Assembly: GCA_963726765.1 (NCBI GenBank)
Contig: CAVSDH010000012.1
Coordinates: 1-64,000 of the forward strand
Source: CAIWHR01 sp963726765
Lineage (GTDB): Bacteria > Pseudomonadota > Gammaproteobacteria > Burkholderiales > Casimicrobiaceae
Reading direction: 5' to 3'
DNA: 64,000 nt
The translations under genes were made by a program, and so were the position numbers. Shown here piece by piece: positions 9,164 to 17,937 of this stretch (position 1 is the stretch's first letter; every line of letters begins with the position of its first letter). Below the pieces are notes generated by a model. That model worked only from the letters and a program-made list of their open reading frames with translations, was not told the DNA's origin and searched no databases.

Positions 9164-10237
9164 TCACTTGTCGCTTCCGCCCTGCTGCCACGCCCGTCGC
9201 TGCAGGCCGTAATAGGACACGAGGATCGCCGCGAGCAGGAAAGGCACCATCGCAGTCGCGATGGCCGCACCCTCGCCGAGGCTGCCGCCCGAGATCGCCC
9301 GCTGGAACGACAGCGTGGCCATCAGGTGCGTCGCGTTGAGCGGGCCGCCGCGCGTCAGGACGTAAATCAACTGGAAGTCGGTGAACGTCATCAGGACCGA
9401 GAACGTCATCACGACGGCGATGATCGGCGTCAGGAGCGGCAGCGTCACATAACGGAACTGCTGCCAGTCGGAGGCGCCGTCGAGGCTCGCGGCCTCGTAG
9501 TACGACGGCGCGATGGTCTGCAGTCCGGCGAGAAGCGTGATGGCGACGAACGGCACGCCGCGCCAGATGTTGGCGGCGATCGTCGCAAATCGCGCATGCC
9601 AGGGCTGCCCGAGGAAGTCGATGTACTCGTGGATGATGCCGAGTTTCATCAGCGTCCAGCTGATGATCGAGAACTGCGAGTCGAAGATCCACCAGAACGC
9701 GATCGCCGACAGCGCCGTGGGCACGATGAACGGCAGGAGCACGACGGCCCGGAACGCCGCCTTGAACGGAATGTGCTTGTTGAGCAGCAGCGCGAGCCAC
9801 AGCCCCAGGCCGAACTTGATGACGCTGGCGACCGTCGTGTAGAAAATCGTGTTGAAGAGGGCGAGGCGCGTCACCGCGTCGCCCCACAGGTACTCGAAAT
9901 TCTCGATGCCGATCCACTGCCCGGGGCGCCCGATCTTGGCGTCGGTGAATCCCAGGTACGTCCCTAGCCCGAGCGGGTACGTGAGGAACAGGATCAGCAG
10001 CGCGCCCGCGGGCAACATGAACAGCAGCCCGAGAACCATGCGGTTGTCGAGCGCACGGGAGAGCGCGGTGGAGGCGATCTGTGCATCAGATCGATCGAGT
10101 GTTCCGCCAACTCTCACCCATGGGCCGCTCGCGGCAAGCGGCGGCGAGCGGACGAGCGAGAACTCGCGCGTCGTACGGCGGCGACGAGCCCTTCGAGATC
10201 GCGCGGGAGGTGTGGCGTCGGCGGTCGCCGACGTCAT
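9164..10237 (-). CDS. Sugar-type ABC importer permease, MalF/UgpA-like
   Basis: 357 residues. The start ATG 10237 overlaps the binding-protein stop in an ATGA, so translation is probably coupled. A ~70-residue basic cytoplasmic N-terminus precedes the first helix (MVLGLLFMLPAGALLILFL). The EAA motif is YYEAASLDGASDWQQFRYVTLPLL. The length and order (binding protein, MalF-like, MalG-like) are standard for family 1 carbohydrate importers. The next permease begins 103 bases downstream. The substrate cannot be read from the permease; sugars, polyols or glycerol phosphate are usual for this family. Confidence 0.9.
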   Translation of the reverse strand: MTSATADATPPARSRRARRRRTTREFSLVRSPPLAASGPWVRVGGTLDRSDAQIASTALSRALDNRMVLGLLFMLPAGALLILFLTYPLGLGTYLGFTDAKIGRPGQWIGIENFEYLWGDAVTRLALFNTIFYTTVASVIKFGLGLWLALLLNKHIPFKAAFRAVVLLPFIVPTALSAIAFWWIFDSQFSIISWTLMKLGIIHEYIDFLGQPWHARFATIAANIWRGVPFVAITLLAGLQTIAPSYYEAASLDGASDWQQFRYVTLPLLTPIIAVVMTFSVLMTFTDFQLIYVLTRGGPLNATHLMATLSFQRAISGGSLGEGAAIATAMVPFLLAAILVSYYGLQRRAWQQGGSDK

Positions 10238-11559
10238 ACCTTGTAATAGCGTTCCGCCCGCTTCTGCGCCCGCTCCGCGGCTTCCTTCGGCGTCTTCGAT
10301 CCCGACGCCGCTTCCGCCACCATGTTCGGAATGATGAAGTCCGCGATCGCCGCCGCCGACGCATAGCCCATCGTGCCCGCATAGCCGCCCGGCGTCCCGT
10401 TCTTGATGCAGTCGCGGTAGGGCGTCTTCTTCGGGTCGGCCGTCCAGAACGCGCTCTTTTCGTAGGCTGCGAGCGGGTGGCAGACATAGCCGATCGAGGC
10501 TTCCTGCCACGGCACGTACTGCTCCTTCTCCATCATGAAGCGCAGGTATTCCTTCGCGGCGTTGGGGTACTTCGAGTACTTGAAGATCATCATCGGGAAG
10601 ATGAGATTCAGCTCCCGCGCCTTGCCGTCGAGACCGACCGGGAAATACGCGTGCTGGATGTCGTTGGCCATCTCCTGCAGCTTCGGATCCTGCGAGGTCT
10701 TCGCCGCGTAGTAGATCGAGATGCCGTTGGCGGTGAGCGAAAGCTGTCCGTCGAGGAACGCCTTGTTGTTGTTCGGGTCGAGCCACGACAGCGTGCCCGG
10801 GATGAACGTGTCGTAAAGCTGCTTCGAGTACTCGAGAGCAGCGATCGTCTCCGGGCTGTTGATGACGACGTTGTCCTTGGCGTCGACCAGCTTGCCGCCG
10901 TGCGCCCAGACGAGCCAGTGCGTCCAGCTCGAATCGCCTGTCGCGTTGCCGAGCGCGAAGCCGGCCGGCGTGCCTTTCGCCTTCATCGCCTGGCAAAGCT
11001 TCAGGAATCCGGCCATGTCTCTCGGCACCGTGTCGAACCCGGCGGCCTTCACGTGGCTCTCGCGGTACACGATCGCGTTGCCGGCGGCGCCCATGATGAT
11101 CGCCACCCACTTCTTGTCGTGCATCCCGTACACCTTGGCCAGGTCGTACCAGCCGCCGTACTTGTTGCCGAGGTAGTTGGCGAGGTCGGTGACGTCGACC
11201 AGCTTTTCCGGATACTGATGCGCATCCTCCATCGTGCTGATGATGATGTCGGGACCGCTGCCGACGTTCGCGGCGACGGCCGCCTTGGGTCGCACGTCTT
11301 CCCAACCCTCGGCGTCGACACGCACCTCGATGCCGGTCAGTTCGGTGAACTTCTTGGTGTTCGCCGCCCAGACATCCTCGTCGCCCTGGACGAAGCGCTT
11401 CCACCGCAGCACGCGCAGCTTGGCGCCCTTTTCCGGCGTGACCTTGTATGTCTGCGCGGCAGCGTCTGCCGCGAACAACGCCCCGCCGGCGCCAAGCGCG
11501 GAACTGGCCGCGACCGCCGCCGTCGACTGCAGGAATTTGCGACGCTTGAATTCACTCAT
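10234..11559 (-). CDS. ABC importer extracellular binding protein, family 1, Tat-type signal
   Basis: 441 residues from ATG 11559, which has GGAG nearby. The N-terminus KRRKFLQSTAAVAASSALG matches the twin-arginine pattern (R-R-x-F-L), so the protein is probably exported folded by Tat and cleaved after DAAAQ. The mature protein has the features of family 1 solute-binding proteins (LRVLRWKRFVQGDEDVW, GPDIIISTMEDAHQYPEKLVDVTDL, and late YLRFMMEKEQYVPWQEASIGY). It binds the substrate in the periplasm and delivers it to the two permeases that follow. Gene order is ATPase, binding protein, permease, permease. The ligand is unknown, but the hydroxyacid dehydrogenase upstream in the same operon suggests a sugar acid or polyol. 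Confidence 0.88.
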   Translation of the reverse strand: MSEFKRRKFLQSTAAVAASSALGAGGALFAADAAAQTYKVTPEKGAKLRVLRWKRFVQGDEDVWAANTKKFTELTGIEVRVDAEGWEDVRPKAAVAANVGSGPDIIISTMEDAHQYPEKLVDVTDLANYLGNKYGGWYDLAKVYGMHDKKWVAIIMGAAGNAIVYRESHVKAAGFDTVPRDMAGFLKLCQAMKAKGTPAGFALGNATGDSSWTHWLVWAHGGKLVDAKDNVVINSPETIAALEYSKQLYDTFIPGTLSWLDPNNNKAFLDGQLSLTANGISIYYAAKTSQDPKLQEMANDIQHAYFPVGLDGKARELNLIFPMMIFKYSKYPNAAKEYLRFMMEKEQYVPWQEASIGYVCHPLAAYEKSAFWTADPKKTPYRDCIKNGTPGGYAGTMGYASAAAIADFIIPNMVAEAASGSKTPKEAAERAQKRAERYYKV

Positions 11560-11608
11560 TGCTGACTCCTCCGGTTGTGGGCTTTGCTTTGGTTTTGCCC
11601 GATGCGAA

Positions 11609-12670
11609 TCATGCGGTAAGCCGTTGTCCGCTCGCCGCGTCGAAGACATGCGCCCGCGCGAGATCGGGCGCGAGATGAATCCGATCGCCGGGTCGACAGT
11701 CGGTGCGATCCTTGATCGTCGCCGTCACGTCCCGGCCATTGAAGCGGCAGTAGAGTTGCGTGTCGGCGCCCGTCGGTTCGACGACAACGACCTCGACGGG
11801 CAGGCCCGACGAGGCGAGCGCGCAGTGCTCCGGTCGCACGCCGTAGAGCACCTCGCGGCCCCCGACGGCTCGCGCTCCGCTCGGCAGGGGCAGCAGGACG
11901 GATCCGCCGAAGTCGACACTGCCCGCGTTGCCGGCAACGCCCGGAATCATGTTCATCGCCGGCGAGCCGATGAAGCCGGCGACGAAGGTGTTGACCGGAC
12001 GGTCGTAGAGCGTCAACGGGTCCCCCGTCTGCTCGACGATGCCGTCCTTCATCACGACGATCTTGTCGGCCATCGTCATCGCCTCGATCTGGTCGTGGGT
12101 GACGTAGATCGACGTCGTCTTGAGGCGCTGGTGCAGTTCCTTTATCTCCGTGCGCATCTGCACGCGGAGCTTGGCGTCGAGATTCGACAGCGGCTCGTCG
12201 AACAGGAACACCTGGGGATCGCGGACTATCGCCCGTCCCATCGCGACGCGCTGCCGCTGACCGCCCGACAGCTGCCGCGGATAGCGGTCGAGGTACACCG
12301 TCAGGCCGAGGATGTCGGCGGCCTTCTTCACGCGCGCCTCGATCTCGGCCTTCGGCTGCTTCGCGAGCATGAGCGCGAACGACATGTTGTCGCGCACCGT
12401 CATGTGCGGATAGAGCGCGTAATTCTGGAAGACCATCGCGATGTCGCGCTCCTTCGGCGGCACGCGGTTGACCACGGTCTCGCCGATCGCGATTTCGCCC
12501 TCGGAGATCTCCTCCAGCCCGGCGATCATGCGCAGCAGCGTGGACTTGCCGCATCCCGACGGCCCCACGAGTACGCAGAACTCGCCGTCGGCGATCGCGA
12601 TGTCCACGCCGCGGATCACGTGGGTCGATCCGAAGTGCTTCTGCACTGCGCGGATGTTGACGCGGGCCAT
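11609..12670 (-). CDS. Carbohydrate ABC importer ATPase, UgpC/MalK family
   Basis: 353 residues, the usual length of MalK/UgpC subunits. Walker A is GPSGCGKST, the Q-loop FQNYALYPHMTV, the signature LSGGQRQRVAMGRAIVR, Walker B VFLFDEP with LSNLDAKLR, and the switch histidine VTHDQIEAMTMAD. After ~240 residues comes the TOBE-type regulatory domain (VLYGVRPEHCAL). It powers the importer encoded just downstream and may be shared with other importers, as MalK-type subunits often are. It starts 15 bases after the dehydrogenase stop, so the operon probably begins with the dehydrogenase gene. Confidence 0.93.
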   Translation of the reverse strand: MARVNIRAVQKHFGSTHVIRGVDIAIADGEFCVLVGPSGCGKSTLLRMIAGLEEISEGEIAIGETVVNRVPPKERDIAMVFQNYALYPHMTVRDNMSFALMLAKQPKAEIEARVKKAADILGLTVYLDRYPRQLSGGQRQRVAMGRAIVRDPQVFLFDEPLSNLDAKLRVQMRTEIKELHQRLKTTSIYVTHDQIEAMTMADKIVVMKDGIVEQTGDPLTLYDRPVNTFVAGFIGSPAMNMIPGVAGNAGSVDFGGSVLLPLPSGARAVGGREVLYGVRPEHCALASSGLPVEVVVVEPTGADTQLYCRFNGRDVTATIKDRTDCRPGDRIHLAPDLARAHVFDAASGQRLTA

Positions 12671-12685
12671 TTTTCTCGCTTCGCG

Positions 12686-13651
12686 CTACGGCTTGCGGGT
12701 TCCGGCCACGACCACATAATCGGGGCGGCCCGTCTGGAGCCAGGTGACGATATTCTGCGCCGCTTTGCGCCGGAGTTCACGCTCGGCCTCGACCGAAAAG
12801 AACGCCGCGTGCGGGGTCAGGATCACCCGCGGATGTCCGAAGACCTTCGATCCTTCCGGCACCGGTTCGACCGGCAGCACGTCGAGGCCGAGACCGGCGA
12901 GCGTGCCGCGATCGAGCGCTGCGAGCGCCGCGTCGACGTCGACGACAGCGCCGCGCGACGTGTTCACGAGATAGCTTCCCGGCTTCATCACGCCAAGCGC
13001 CGCGGCGTCCACCATTCCCCGCGTCGTCTCGTTCAGCGGCACGTGCAGCGAGACCACGTCGCTTTGCGCGAACACGTCGCCGAGGCTCCCGCGCTCGACG
13101 AAGGCCGGGAAATCGCCGTCGATGATGTAGGGGTCGCAGGCGATCACGCGGCGGAACACATTGCGCGAAATGTGCGCCATCCGCTTGCCGATGCGGCCCA
13201 GACCGACGATGCCGAGCGTCATGTCGCCCGCGCGATGGAATTCTCCGGACGAAAGGTAATGCCATTTGCCGGCATGGATGTCGCGGTGGTAGGCGACGAT
13301 GTTGCGCATCAGCGCGAGGGCGAGGGCGAGCGCGTGCGTCGCGACTTCGCCGACGCCGTAGTCGGGCGAATTGGCGACCCAGACCCCGTGCCGCCCGCAG
13401 GCGTCGGTGTCGATCGTGTCGAACCCGGCGCCGATCCGGCTCACGATGCCGAGCTTCGGCAGCGCCGCGACGACGCGCTCGGTGATCGGCGCGTACTGCA
13501 GCAGCACGCCCGCGCAGTCGCGCGCGGCCGCGATCACTTCGTCCTCGGTCTTGCACTGCGCGACTGCAAAATCGACGCCTGCCGCCGCGAACAGGTCGCG
13601 CTCGATCCGGAGGTCGGGGAATTCGTTGTCGGAGAACAGGACGCGCGGCAT
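12686..13651 (-). CDS. D-isomer-specific 2-hydroxyacid dehydrogenase, CtBP-like
   Basis: 321 residues from ATG 13651; the open frame extends upstream, but the family homology begins at MPRVLFSDNEFPDL. The Rossmann motif is GIVGLGRIGKRM (147-158). The catalytic residues expected in the family are present: Arg in SRIGAGFDTID (~72), Glu in LPVEPVPEG (~262) and His in LTPHAAFFS (~281). The CtBP subgroup typically has AAFFS rather than the SG found in SerA or GyaR. It should interconvert a 2-oxo acid and a D-2-hydroxyacid with NAD(P)H in the cytoplasm. As the probable first gene of the ABC importer operon, it is likely to act on the imported compound or its product. Confidence 0.82.
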   Translation of the reverse strand: MPRVLFSDNEFPDLRIERDLFAAAGVDFAVAQCKTEDEVIAAARDCAGVLLQYAPITERVVAALPKLGIVSRIGAGFDTIDTDACGRHGVWVANSPDYGVGEVATHALALALALMRNIVAYHRDIHAGKWHYLSSGEFHRAGDMTLGIVGLGRIGKRMAHISRNVFRRVIACDPYIIDGDFPAFVERGSLGDVFAQSDVVSLHVPLNETTRGMVDAAALGVMKPGSYLVNTSRGAVVDVDAALAALDRGTLAGLGLDVLPVEPVPEGSKVFGHPRVILTPHAAFFSVEAERELRRKAAQNIVTWLQTGRPDYVVVAGTRKP

Positions 13652-13761
13652 GGACGGGGAACTGCGACGGGAGGGAACGGACGCCGCGCAACGGTACGTG
13701 CGGCGGTCGAATTGGTCAAGCGGCCTGACCGATTGAGGCATCGGCCGCCTTTCGCCGCCGT

Positions 13762-13767
13762 TATAAT
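13762..13767 (+). promoter_or_regulatory. Possible -10 element of the MetE-like gene
   Basis: TATAAT sits at 13762-13767, 54 bases before the ATG at 13822, in the 170-base divergent gap between the dehydrogenase and the methyltransferase gene. I cannot find a good -35 at the right spacing (TTGAGG at 13733 is 23 bases away), so the promoter call rests on the perfect -10 alone. Confidence 0.35.
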
Positions 13768-13821
13768 CGGTTCCCCGCCCGCTCGCGGCATCCGCCGCCG
13801 CGCCATTCTCCGAAAGACGCA

Positions 13822-14856
13822 ATGGCCAAGACCCTGCAGACGACGATCGCCGGCAGCCTCCCCAAACCCGCCTGGCTCGCCGCGCCGGGCGCCTTGTGGG
13901 CGCCATGGCTGCTCGAGGGCGAAGCGCTCGCGGAGGGCAAGCGGGACGCCGTGCGCCTCGCGCTGCGCGACCAGGAGGAGGCTGGAATCGACATCGTCAG
14001 CGACGGCGAGCAGACGCGCCGGCACTTCGTGACCACGTTCGTCGAGGCGCTCGACGGCGTCGATTTCCAGCACAGGAAAACCGTGCGGATCCGCAACCGC
14101 TACGACGCGGACGTGCCGGTAGTGACCGGTCCCGTGGCGCGCCGGCGCCCGGTGTTCGTCGACGACGCGGCATTCCTGCGCTCGGAAACGACCGCGCGCG
14201 TCAAATTCACGCTGCCAGGCCCGATGACGATGGTCGACACGCTCTACGACGCTCATTACCGAAGCCGCCAGAAGCTTGCCTTCGCGTTCGCCGAGATCCT
14301 GAACGAGGAAGCGCGCGCGATTGCCGCAGCCGGCGTTGACGTGATCCAGTTCGACGAACCGGCGTTCAACGTCTACTTCGACGAAGTGCGCGACTGGGGC
14401 ATGGCGGCGCTCGAACGCGCAGCGGCGGACCTCGACTGCACGACGGCAGTCCACATCTGCTATGGCTACGGCATCAAGGCCAACACCGACTGGAAGAAGA
14501 CGCTGGGCAACGAGTGGCGGCAGTACGAGCAGACGTTTCCGTTGCTCGCGAACTCGGCCATCCGGCAGGTTTCGCTCGAATGCGCGAATTCGCGCGTGCC
14601 CGTCGAGCTCCTCGGACTCCTTGCCGGCAAGGATGTGCTCGTCGGGGCGATCGACGTCGCGACAGATCGGATCGAGACCCCGGAAGACGTCGCCGCGACC
14701 CTCCGTTCGGCATTGCGGCACGTACCCGCAGACCGGCTTTACCCCTGCACCAATTGCGGTATGGTGCCGCTGGCGCGCGAGATCGCCCGGGCAAAGCTCG
14801 CGGCTCTCGGCGCGGGCGCGGCGCTCGTCCGCGCCGAGCTCGCCGGCGCCGGGTGA
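13822..14856 (+). CDS. MetE C-terminal-domain type methyltransferase (core methionine synthase family)
   Basis: 344 residues, about half the length of MetE, corresponding only to its catalytic barrel (COG0620). The probable zinc ligands are visible: His and Cys in VHICYGYG, Glu in QVSLECANS and Cys in YPCTNCGMVP. The QFDEPAFN motif and the opening TTIAGSLPKPAWL are typical. Stand-alone proteins of this type include the folate-independent methionine synthases (MesA-MesD families) and other corrinoid or small-molecule methyltransferases. MesD normally sits beside MesX (DUF1852), which I do not see here, so the methyl donor cannot be assigned. It most likely methylates homocysteine or a related thiol. 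Confidence 0.75.
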   Translation: MAKTLQTTIAGSLPKPAWLAAPGALWAPWLLEGEALAEGKRDAVRLALRDQEEAGIDIVSDGEQTRRHFVTTFVEALDGVDFQHRKTVRIRNRYDADVPVVTGPVARRRPVFVDDAAFLRSETTARVKFTLPGPMTMVDTLYDAHYRSRQKLAFAFAEILNEEARAIAAAGVDVIQFDEPAFNVYFDEVRDWGMAALERAAADLDCTTAVHICYGYGIKANTDWKKTLGNEWRQYEQTFPLLANSAIRQVSLECANSRVPVELLGLLAGKDVLVGAIDVATDRIETPEDVAATLRSALRHVPADRLYPCTNCGMVPLAREIARAKLAALGAGAALVRAELAGAG

Positions 14857-15080
14857 GCCTCCTGGGGGGGCTGCCGGCCGGACAAGGGCTTCTCCGGCTT
14901 GATCCGCGGGGGCTGGCGTTCGTATTGATTCTCATGTATCCTCCCGCCCGTGTTTTAGTTTCAAGGCAGCAGGTACGCTCACGCGACCGCGTTGCAGTCG
15001 TTGCCGTTCTTTCCTTGAGATCGAAACATGGGCCGGGACACCGTCCCGATATCTTTTCTTTTTCTTGAGGAATTGCAGAA

Positions 15081-15284
15081 ATGGCAACTGGTACAGTGAA
15101 GTGGTTCAACGACGCCAAGGGTTTCGGCTTCATCACCCCGGATGGCGGCGGCGAAGATCTGTTCGCGCATTTCTCGGCAATCAACATGCCGGGATTCAAG
15201 ACCCTGAAGGAAGGCCAAAAGGTCAGTTTCGAAGTGACCCAGGGCCCGAAGGGCAAGCAAGCGAGCAACATTCAGTCGGCGTAA
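15081..15284 (+). CDS. Cold-shock protein, CspA family
   Basis: 67 residues, the standard size of a single cold-shock domain. RNP1 is KGFGFITP and RNP2 is DLFAHFSAI, with the usual MATGTVKWFNDAKGFG start. It binds single-stranded RNA and DNA and acts as an RNA chaperone. GAGGAA lies 8 bases before the ATG. The upstream gap (14857-15080) is 224 bases and could hold a long structured 5' leader of the kind that controls cspA by temperature. The gene stands alone and is closed by the strong terminator at 15313-15340. Confidence 0.97.
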   Translation: MATGTVKWFNDAKGFGFITPDGGGEDLFAHFSAINMPGFKTLKEGQKVSFEVTQGPKGKQASNIQSA

Positions 15285-15312
15285 TTCCCCGCGAGGGAGT
15301 GTCGACGAGAAC

Positions 15313-15340
15313 GGCCGGGCGATTGCCCGGCCTTTTTCTT
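15313..15340 (+). terminator. Rho-independent terminator of the cold-shock gene
   Basis: GGCCGGGC (15313-15320) and GCCCGGCC (15325-15332) form a perfect 8-bp stem with a GATT loop, followed at once by TTTTTCTT (15333-15340). It lies 28 bases after the stop codon. This is the clearest intrinsic terminator in the window. The remaining 244 bases up to the next start hold its promoter but nothing I can name. Confidence 0.93.
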
Positions 15341-15584
15341 GGGTAAGCGGAAACCGGCGTTGGACATGAGCGATGGCCGGACTTTCCATTCGGCAGTCGC
15401 CAGTGTTGGAAATCGAGCAGCGACGCACGCGGACCTCTCGAGGCTTGACGCGCCGCATGCGCCGCACATAAAGTTGTCGCCCCCTGAGCCGGTTCGTCGT
15501 AGCAGTGTCGTGTTGCACTGCGGTCGCCGGAAATTCAGGTGGGACATCTCCGTTTTCTTCGCGCATATCCAGGGAGGTTACCCC

Positions 15585-16604
15585 ATGTCCTCGATTCACC
15601 GCGGCCTCGCGCTGCTCGCTTGCCTAATCCTCTTTCCGTTGACTGCCGACGCGTGGAATCGCGGTGAAGTGCAGCGGTTCGCTACCCTGCCGGCGGGATT
15701 TGCCAATCCCGAGGGCCTGACGGTGGACAGCTACGGCAACGTCTACGTGACGACGTTTGCCGTCACCGCGGGCGGGCAACCGGGGCAACTCTTCGTGTTC
15801 GGACCGAGCGGACACCTGATTCGTCAGGTGAGCATTGCCGGTTCGAGCAATCTCATTCTCGGCCTCGCATTCCACCCGCAATCCGGCAAGCTGCTCGTGC
15901 TCGATTTCGGCAAGCAACAGGTGCTCGACGTCAACCCGGCCACCGGAGCTTCGGCCGTATTCGCCACCATTCCGGGTGGGGGTTCGGCCGGCCCGAACGC
16001 GTTGACGTTCGACAAGTCCGGGAACGTCTACGTATCGGATTCGTTCCAGGGAGTCGTCTGGCGCACCGGCCCGACCGGCGGCGCTCCCGTTGCCTGGGTT
16101 TCCGACCCGCTGCTCGGAACGACGGGCACGCCGCCCTTCGGCGCCAACGGTCTCGCGTTCAACAAGGACGGAAGCGCGCTTTTCGTCGCCAACACCGGCG
16201 ACGATCGGATCGTCAAGATTCCGGTCGTCGGCGGAACGCCGGGCACAGCCGAAGTCTTCGTCAACAGCGTGAACGGTGCCGATGGCCTGATCATCGACGA
16301 CAGCGACAACCTGTGGGTCGCCGCGAATCAGGCGGATGAAATCGTGGTGATCGACAAGACCGGCAAGGTGATCGCCAAGCTCGGCGATTTCGACGGCATC
16401 GACAAGCACGGCGCGCCGATCGGGTTCATGTTCCCGGCCAGCCCGGCCCGTCACGGCGACTGGATCTACGTGACCAATCTCGCGCTCGACATCCGGCTGT
16501 TCGGGCTGCCGCAAGCCGTCGACAGCCAGTGGGCTGCGCAGGTCACCACGCACACCATCGCCAGAATTCGCGCGCGCATTCCGCACCACGCTCACGACGA
16601 TTAG
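15585..16604 (+). CDS. Secreted NHL/SMP-30-like beta-propeller protein
   Basis: 339 residues from ATG 15585, chosen because GGGAGG lies 8 bases upstream and a signal peptide (SSIHRGLALLACLILFPLTADAW) follows directly. The mature protein repeats the NHL-type pattern of a propeller: 'NPEGLTVDSYGNVYVTTF', 'GPNALTFDKSGNVYVSDSF', 'GANGLAFNKDGSALFVANT', 'GADGLIIDDSDNLWVAAN'. Proteins of this fold include gluconolactonase-like lactonases and surface-binding scaffolds. The conserved metal-binding residues of SMP-30 enzymes cannot be confirmed by eye. It is periplasmic or extracellular, and its function is unassigned. Confidence 0.75.
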   Translation: MSSIHRGLALLACLILFPLTADAWNRGEVQRFATLPAGFANPEGLTVDSYGNVYVTTFAVTAGGQPGQLFVFGPSGHLIRQVSIAGSSNLILGLAFHPQSGKLLVLDFGKQQVLDVNPATGASAVFATIPGGGSAGPNALTFDKSGNVYVSDSFQGVVWRTGPTGGAPVAWVSDPLLGTTGTPPFGANGLAFNKDGSALFVANTGDDRIVKIPVVGGTPGTAEVFVNSVNGADGLIIDDSDNLWVAANQADEIVVIDKTGKVIAKLGDFDGIDKHGAPIGFMFPASPARHGDWIYVTNLALDIRLFGLPQAVDSQWAAQVTTHTIARIRARIPHHAHDD

Positions 16605-16703
16605 GCGCGACAGCCGCGTATCCGCACCGGAGACGCTCAAGAGAGCCCGCTCAGGATTTCCGTCGAGTCCGCGCGACGAGCGCGGTGAAGTGCGGTACGC
16701 GTG

Positions 16704-16735
16704 CAAAGAAACAAGGGTGCACACCGTGCACCCTT
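16704..16735 (-). terminator. Terminator of the outer-membrane barrel gene
   Basis: CAAGGGTGCAC (16711-16721) and GTGCACCCTTG (16725-16735) form a perfect 11-bp stem with a 3-base loop. Read on the minus strand the stem is followed by TTTCTTT (16710-16704), so it should stop transcription of the gene that ends at 16776. In the other direction no T run follows, so it should not act well on the propeller gene. Confidence 0.85.
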
Positions 16736-16775
16736 GCGTCGTGCCGATGCGCCAAACCGCCGGCGCCACCGCCCG

Positions 16776-17591
16776 CTATTGCCAGCGGAACGTCACCCCG
16801 ATGGCAGGGCCATTGAAGTTGAGGCCGTCGATCGGCTCGCCCGATTTGAACCGGTAGTCCATGTATCGCCAGGCAGCGACGACATCGCCCCACTTGTACG
16901 CATACCCGATCCCGCCGATCGCCTGCCAGGTGAGTTCGGTTTGTCCGGTTCCGACGTCCACATACCAGGGCACAAACCACTCGCGGCCGTCGCCAAGGTA
17001 AACACGGCCCTTGGCCCCCACGATCGCGTCCCATTTGCTGACGCTGATGTCCCTGCTGCCGCTCCGACCCGGATCGTTTGCCGGAGCAAGGTCGGCGCTG
17101 AAGTTCCAGCCAAGCGTCTGATTGACATGGGCGAGTCGCGCGCCGGCGAGGACGTCGACGCTGGCCGTCTTGTCCGTCGCAACCCGGTACTCGCCTGCAA
17201 TCGTCCAGATTGTGGCTTTGAGGTTGAAGTCAAGATCGGCCGTCACGCCGATGGGGATCGGAACGCCGCCGATGCTGAGGTCGCGCGTCTGCGACTTCGA
17301 ACCGCCGACGTTCATGTAGACAACGTCGGTGAAGGCGCCCCACGGCCCCTTCCTCGCTTCGAGCGTGCCCATGAACGTGAACTTGAGGTGCTCGAGGATC
17401 GTGTCGGCGTCGACGCTGATGTTGCCACTCCGGCCGGCAGGGAACGTCGTCTGGCCGCCGATCTTGGGGAGCCAGCCGTAAATCATCGCGCCGTACTCCC
17501 ACTGGTCGCTCGATTGCGCTGATGCGGTTGCCGGCAAGAGCGACGCGCTCACGCCAAGCACCGCTGCGGTCACGCGGATTATCCGTTTCAT
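16776..17591 (-). CDS. Outer-membrane beta-barrel protein
   Basis: 271 residues from ATG 17591, with GGAGAG upstream. The signal peptide (KRIIRVTAAVLGVSASLLPATASAQ) is followed by alternating polar/hydrophobic strands. The first is QWEYGAMIYGWLPKIGGQTTF; a last strand, IDGLNFNGPAIGVTFRWQ, ends in an aromatic residue near the C-terminus as barrels do. The pattern 'YGWLPKIGG' and a small barrel of 8-12 strands recall the OmpW/OmpA-like or outer-membrane protein beta-barrel families found beside metabolic genes. No transport function can be assigned. It is a single gene with its own terminator. Confidence 0.72.
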   Translation of the reverse strand: MKRIIRVTAAVLGVSASLLPATASAQSSDQWEYGAMIYGWLPKIGGQTTFPAGRSGNISVDADTILEHLKFTFMGTLEARKGPWGAFTDVVYMNVGGSKSQTRDLSIGGVPIPIGVTADLDFNLKATIWTIAGEYRVATDKTASVDVLAGARLAHVNQTLGWNFSADLAPANDPGRSGSRDISVSKWDAIVGAKGRVYLGDGREWFVPWYVDVGTGQTELTWQAIGGIGYAYKWGDVVAAWRYMDYRFKSGEPIDGLNFNGPAIGVTFRWQ

Positions 17592-17825
17592 GGCAAATTC
17601 TCTCCTGGTAGGCGCAACTGCGACGTCCCGGATCGGCGATTCGCGTCGACTGTTCGGGCGAGCCTTGTCCGTGCGCCCGTAGTCTACCAAGGTTCATGAC
17701 GGCAGAAGGACGCGGCGTGCGGTCGCTGGCCGAACTCGCACGCATGGCGGAGCGTATTGGAACAGCCGTTCCGCCCGCAGGCAGGTGACGGGGGACGTCG
17801 CCTCCGCTGCTGCAAACGGCGCGGC

Positions 17826-17831
17826 TATAAT
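17826..17831 (+). promoter_or_regulatory. Possible -10 element of the hydroxyproline epimerase gene
   Basis: TATAAT at 17826-17831 lies 107 bases before the ATG at 17938. An inverted repeat, TTTCGGT (17867-17873) and ACCGAAA (17883-17889), lies between them and could be a regulator site in the 5' leader. No good -35 is visible, so both assignments are tentative. Confidence 0.3.
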
Positions 17832-17937
17832 CTCGTGCGACGCGATCGTGTCGAACGCCACGTCCATTTCGGTACCGGCGCCACCGAAACAGGAACCCCG
17901 CCGGCGTGCACCCACGCGCCATCCGAAAGTCGACGAC

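Noticed and set aside
7708..9270. A 520-residue minus-strand protein ending in the 119-bp repeats
   Set aside because: It is the second ABC permease plus a readthrough caused by an indel at about 8303.
12686..13906. An extended N-terminus of the 2-hydroxyacid dehydrogenase
   Set aside because: The 85 extra residues are arginine-rich and antisense to the start of the methyltransferase gene; homology begins at the ATG at 13651.
11234..14032. A 932-residue plus-strand frame over the ABC importer ATPase region
   Set aside because: It is antisense to the well-supported ATPase, binding-protein and dehydrogenase genes, and has only arginine/alanine-rich composition without family motifs.
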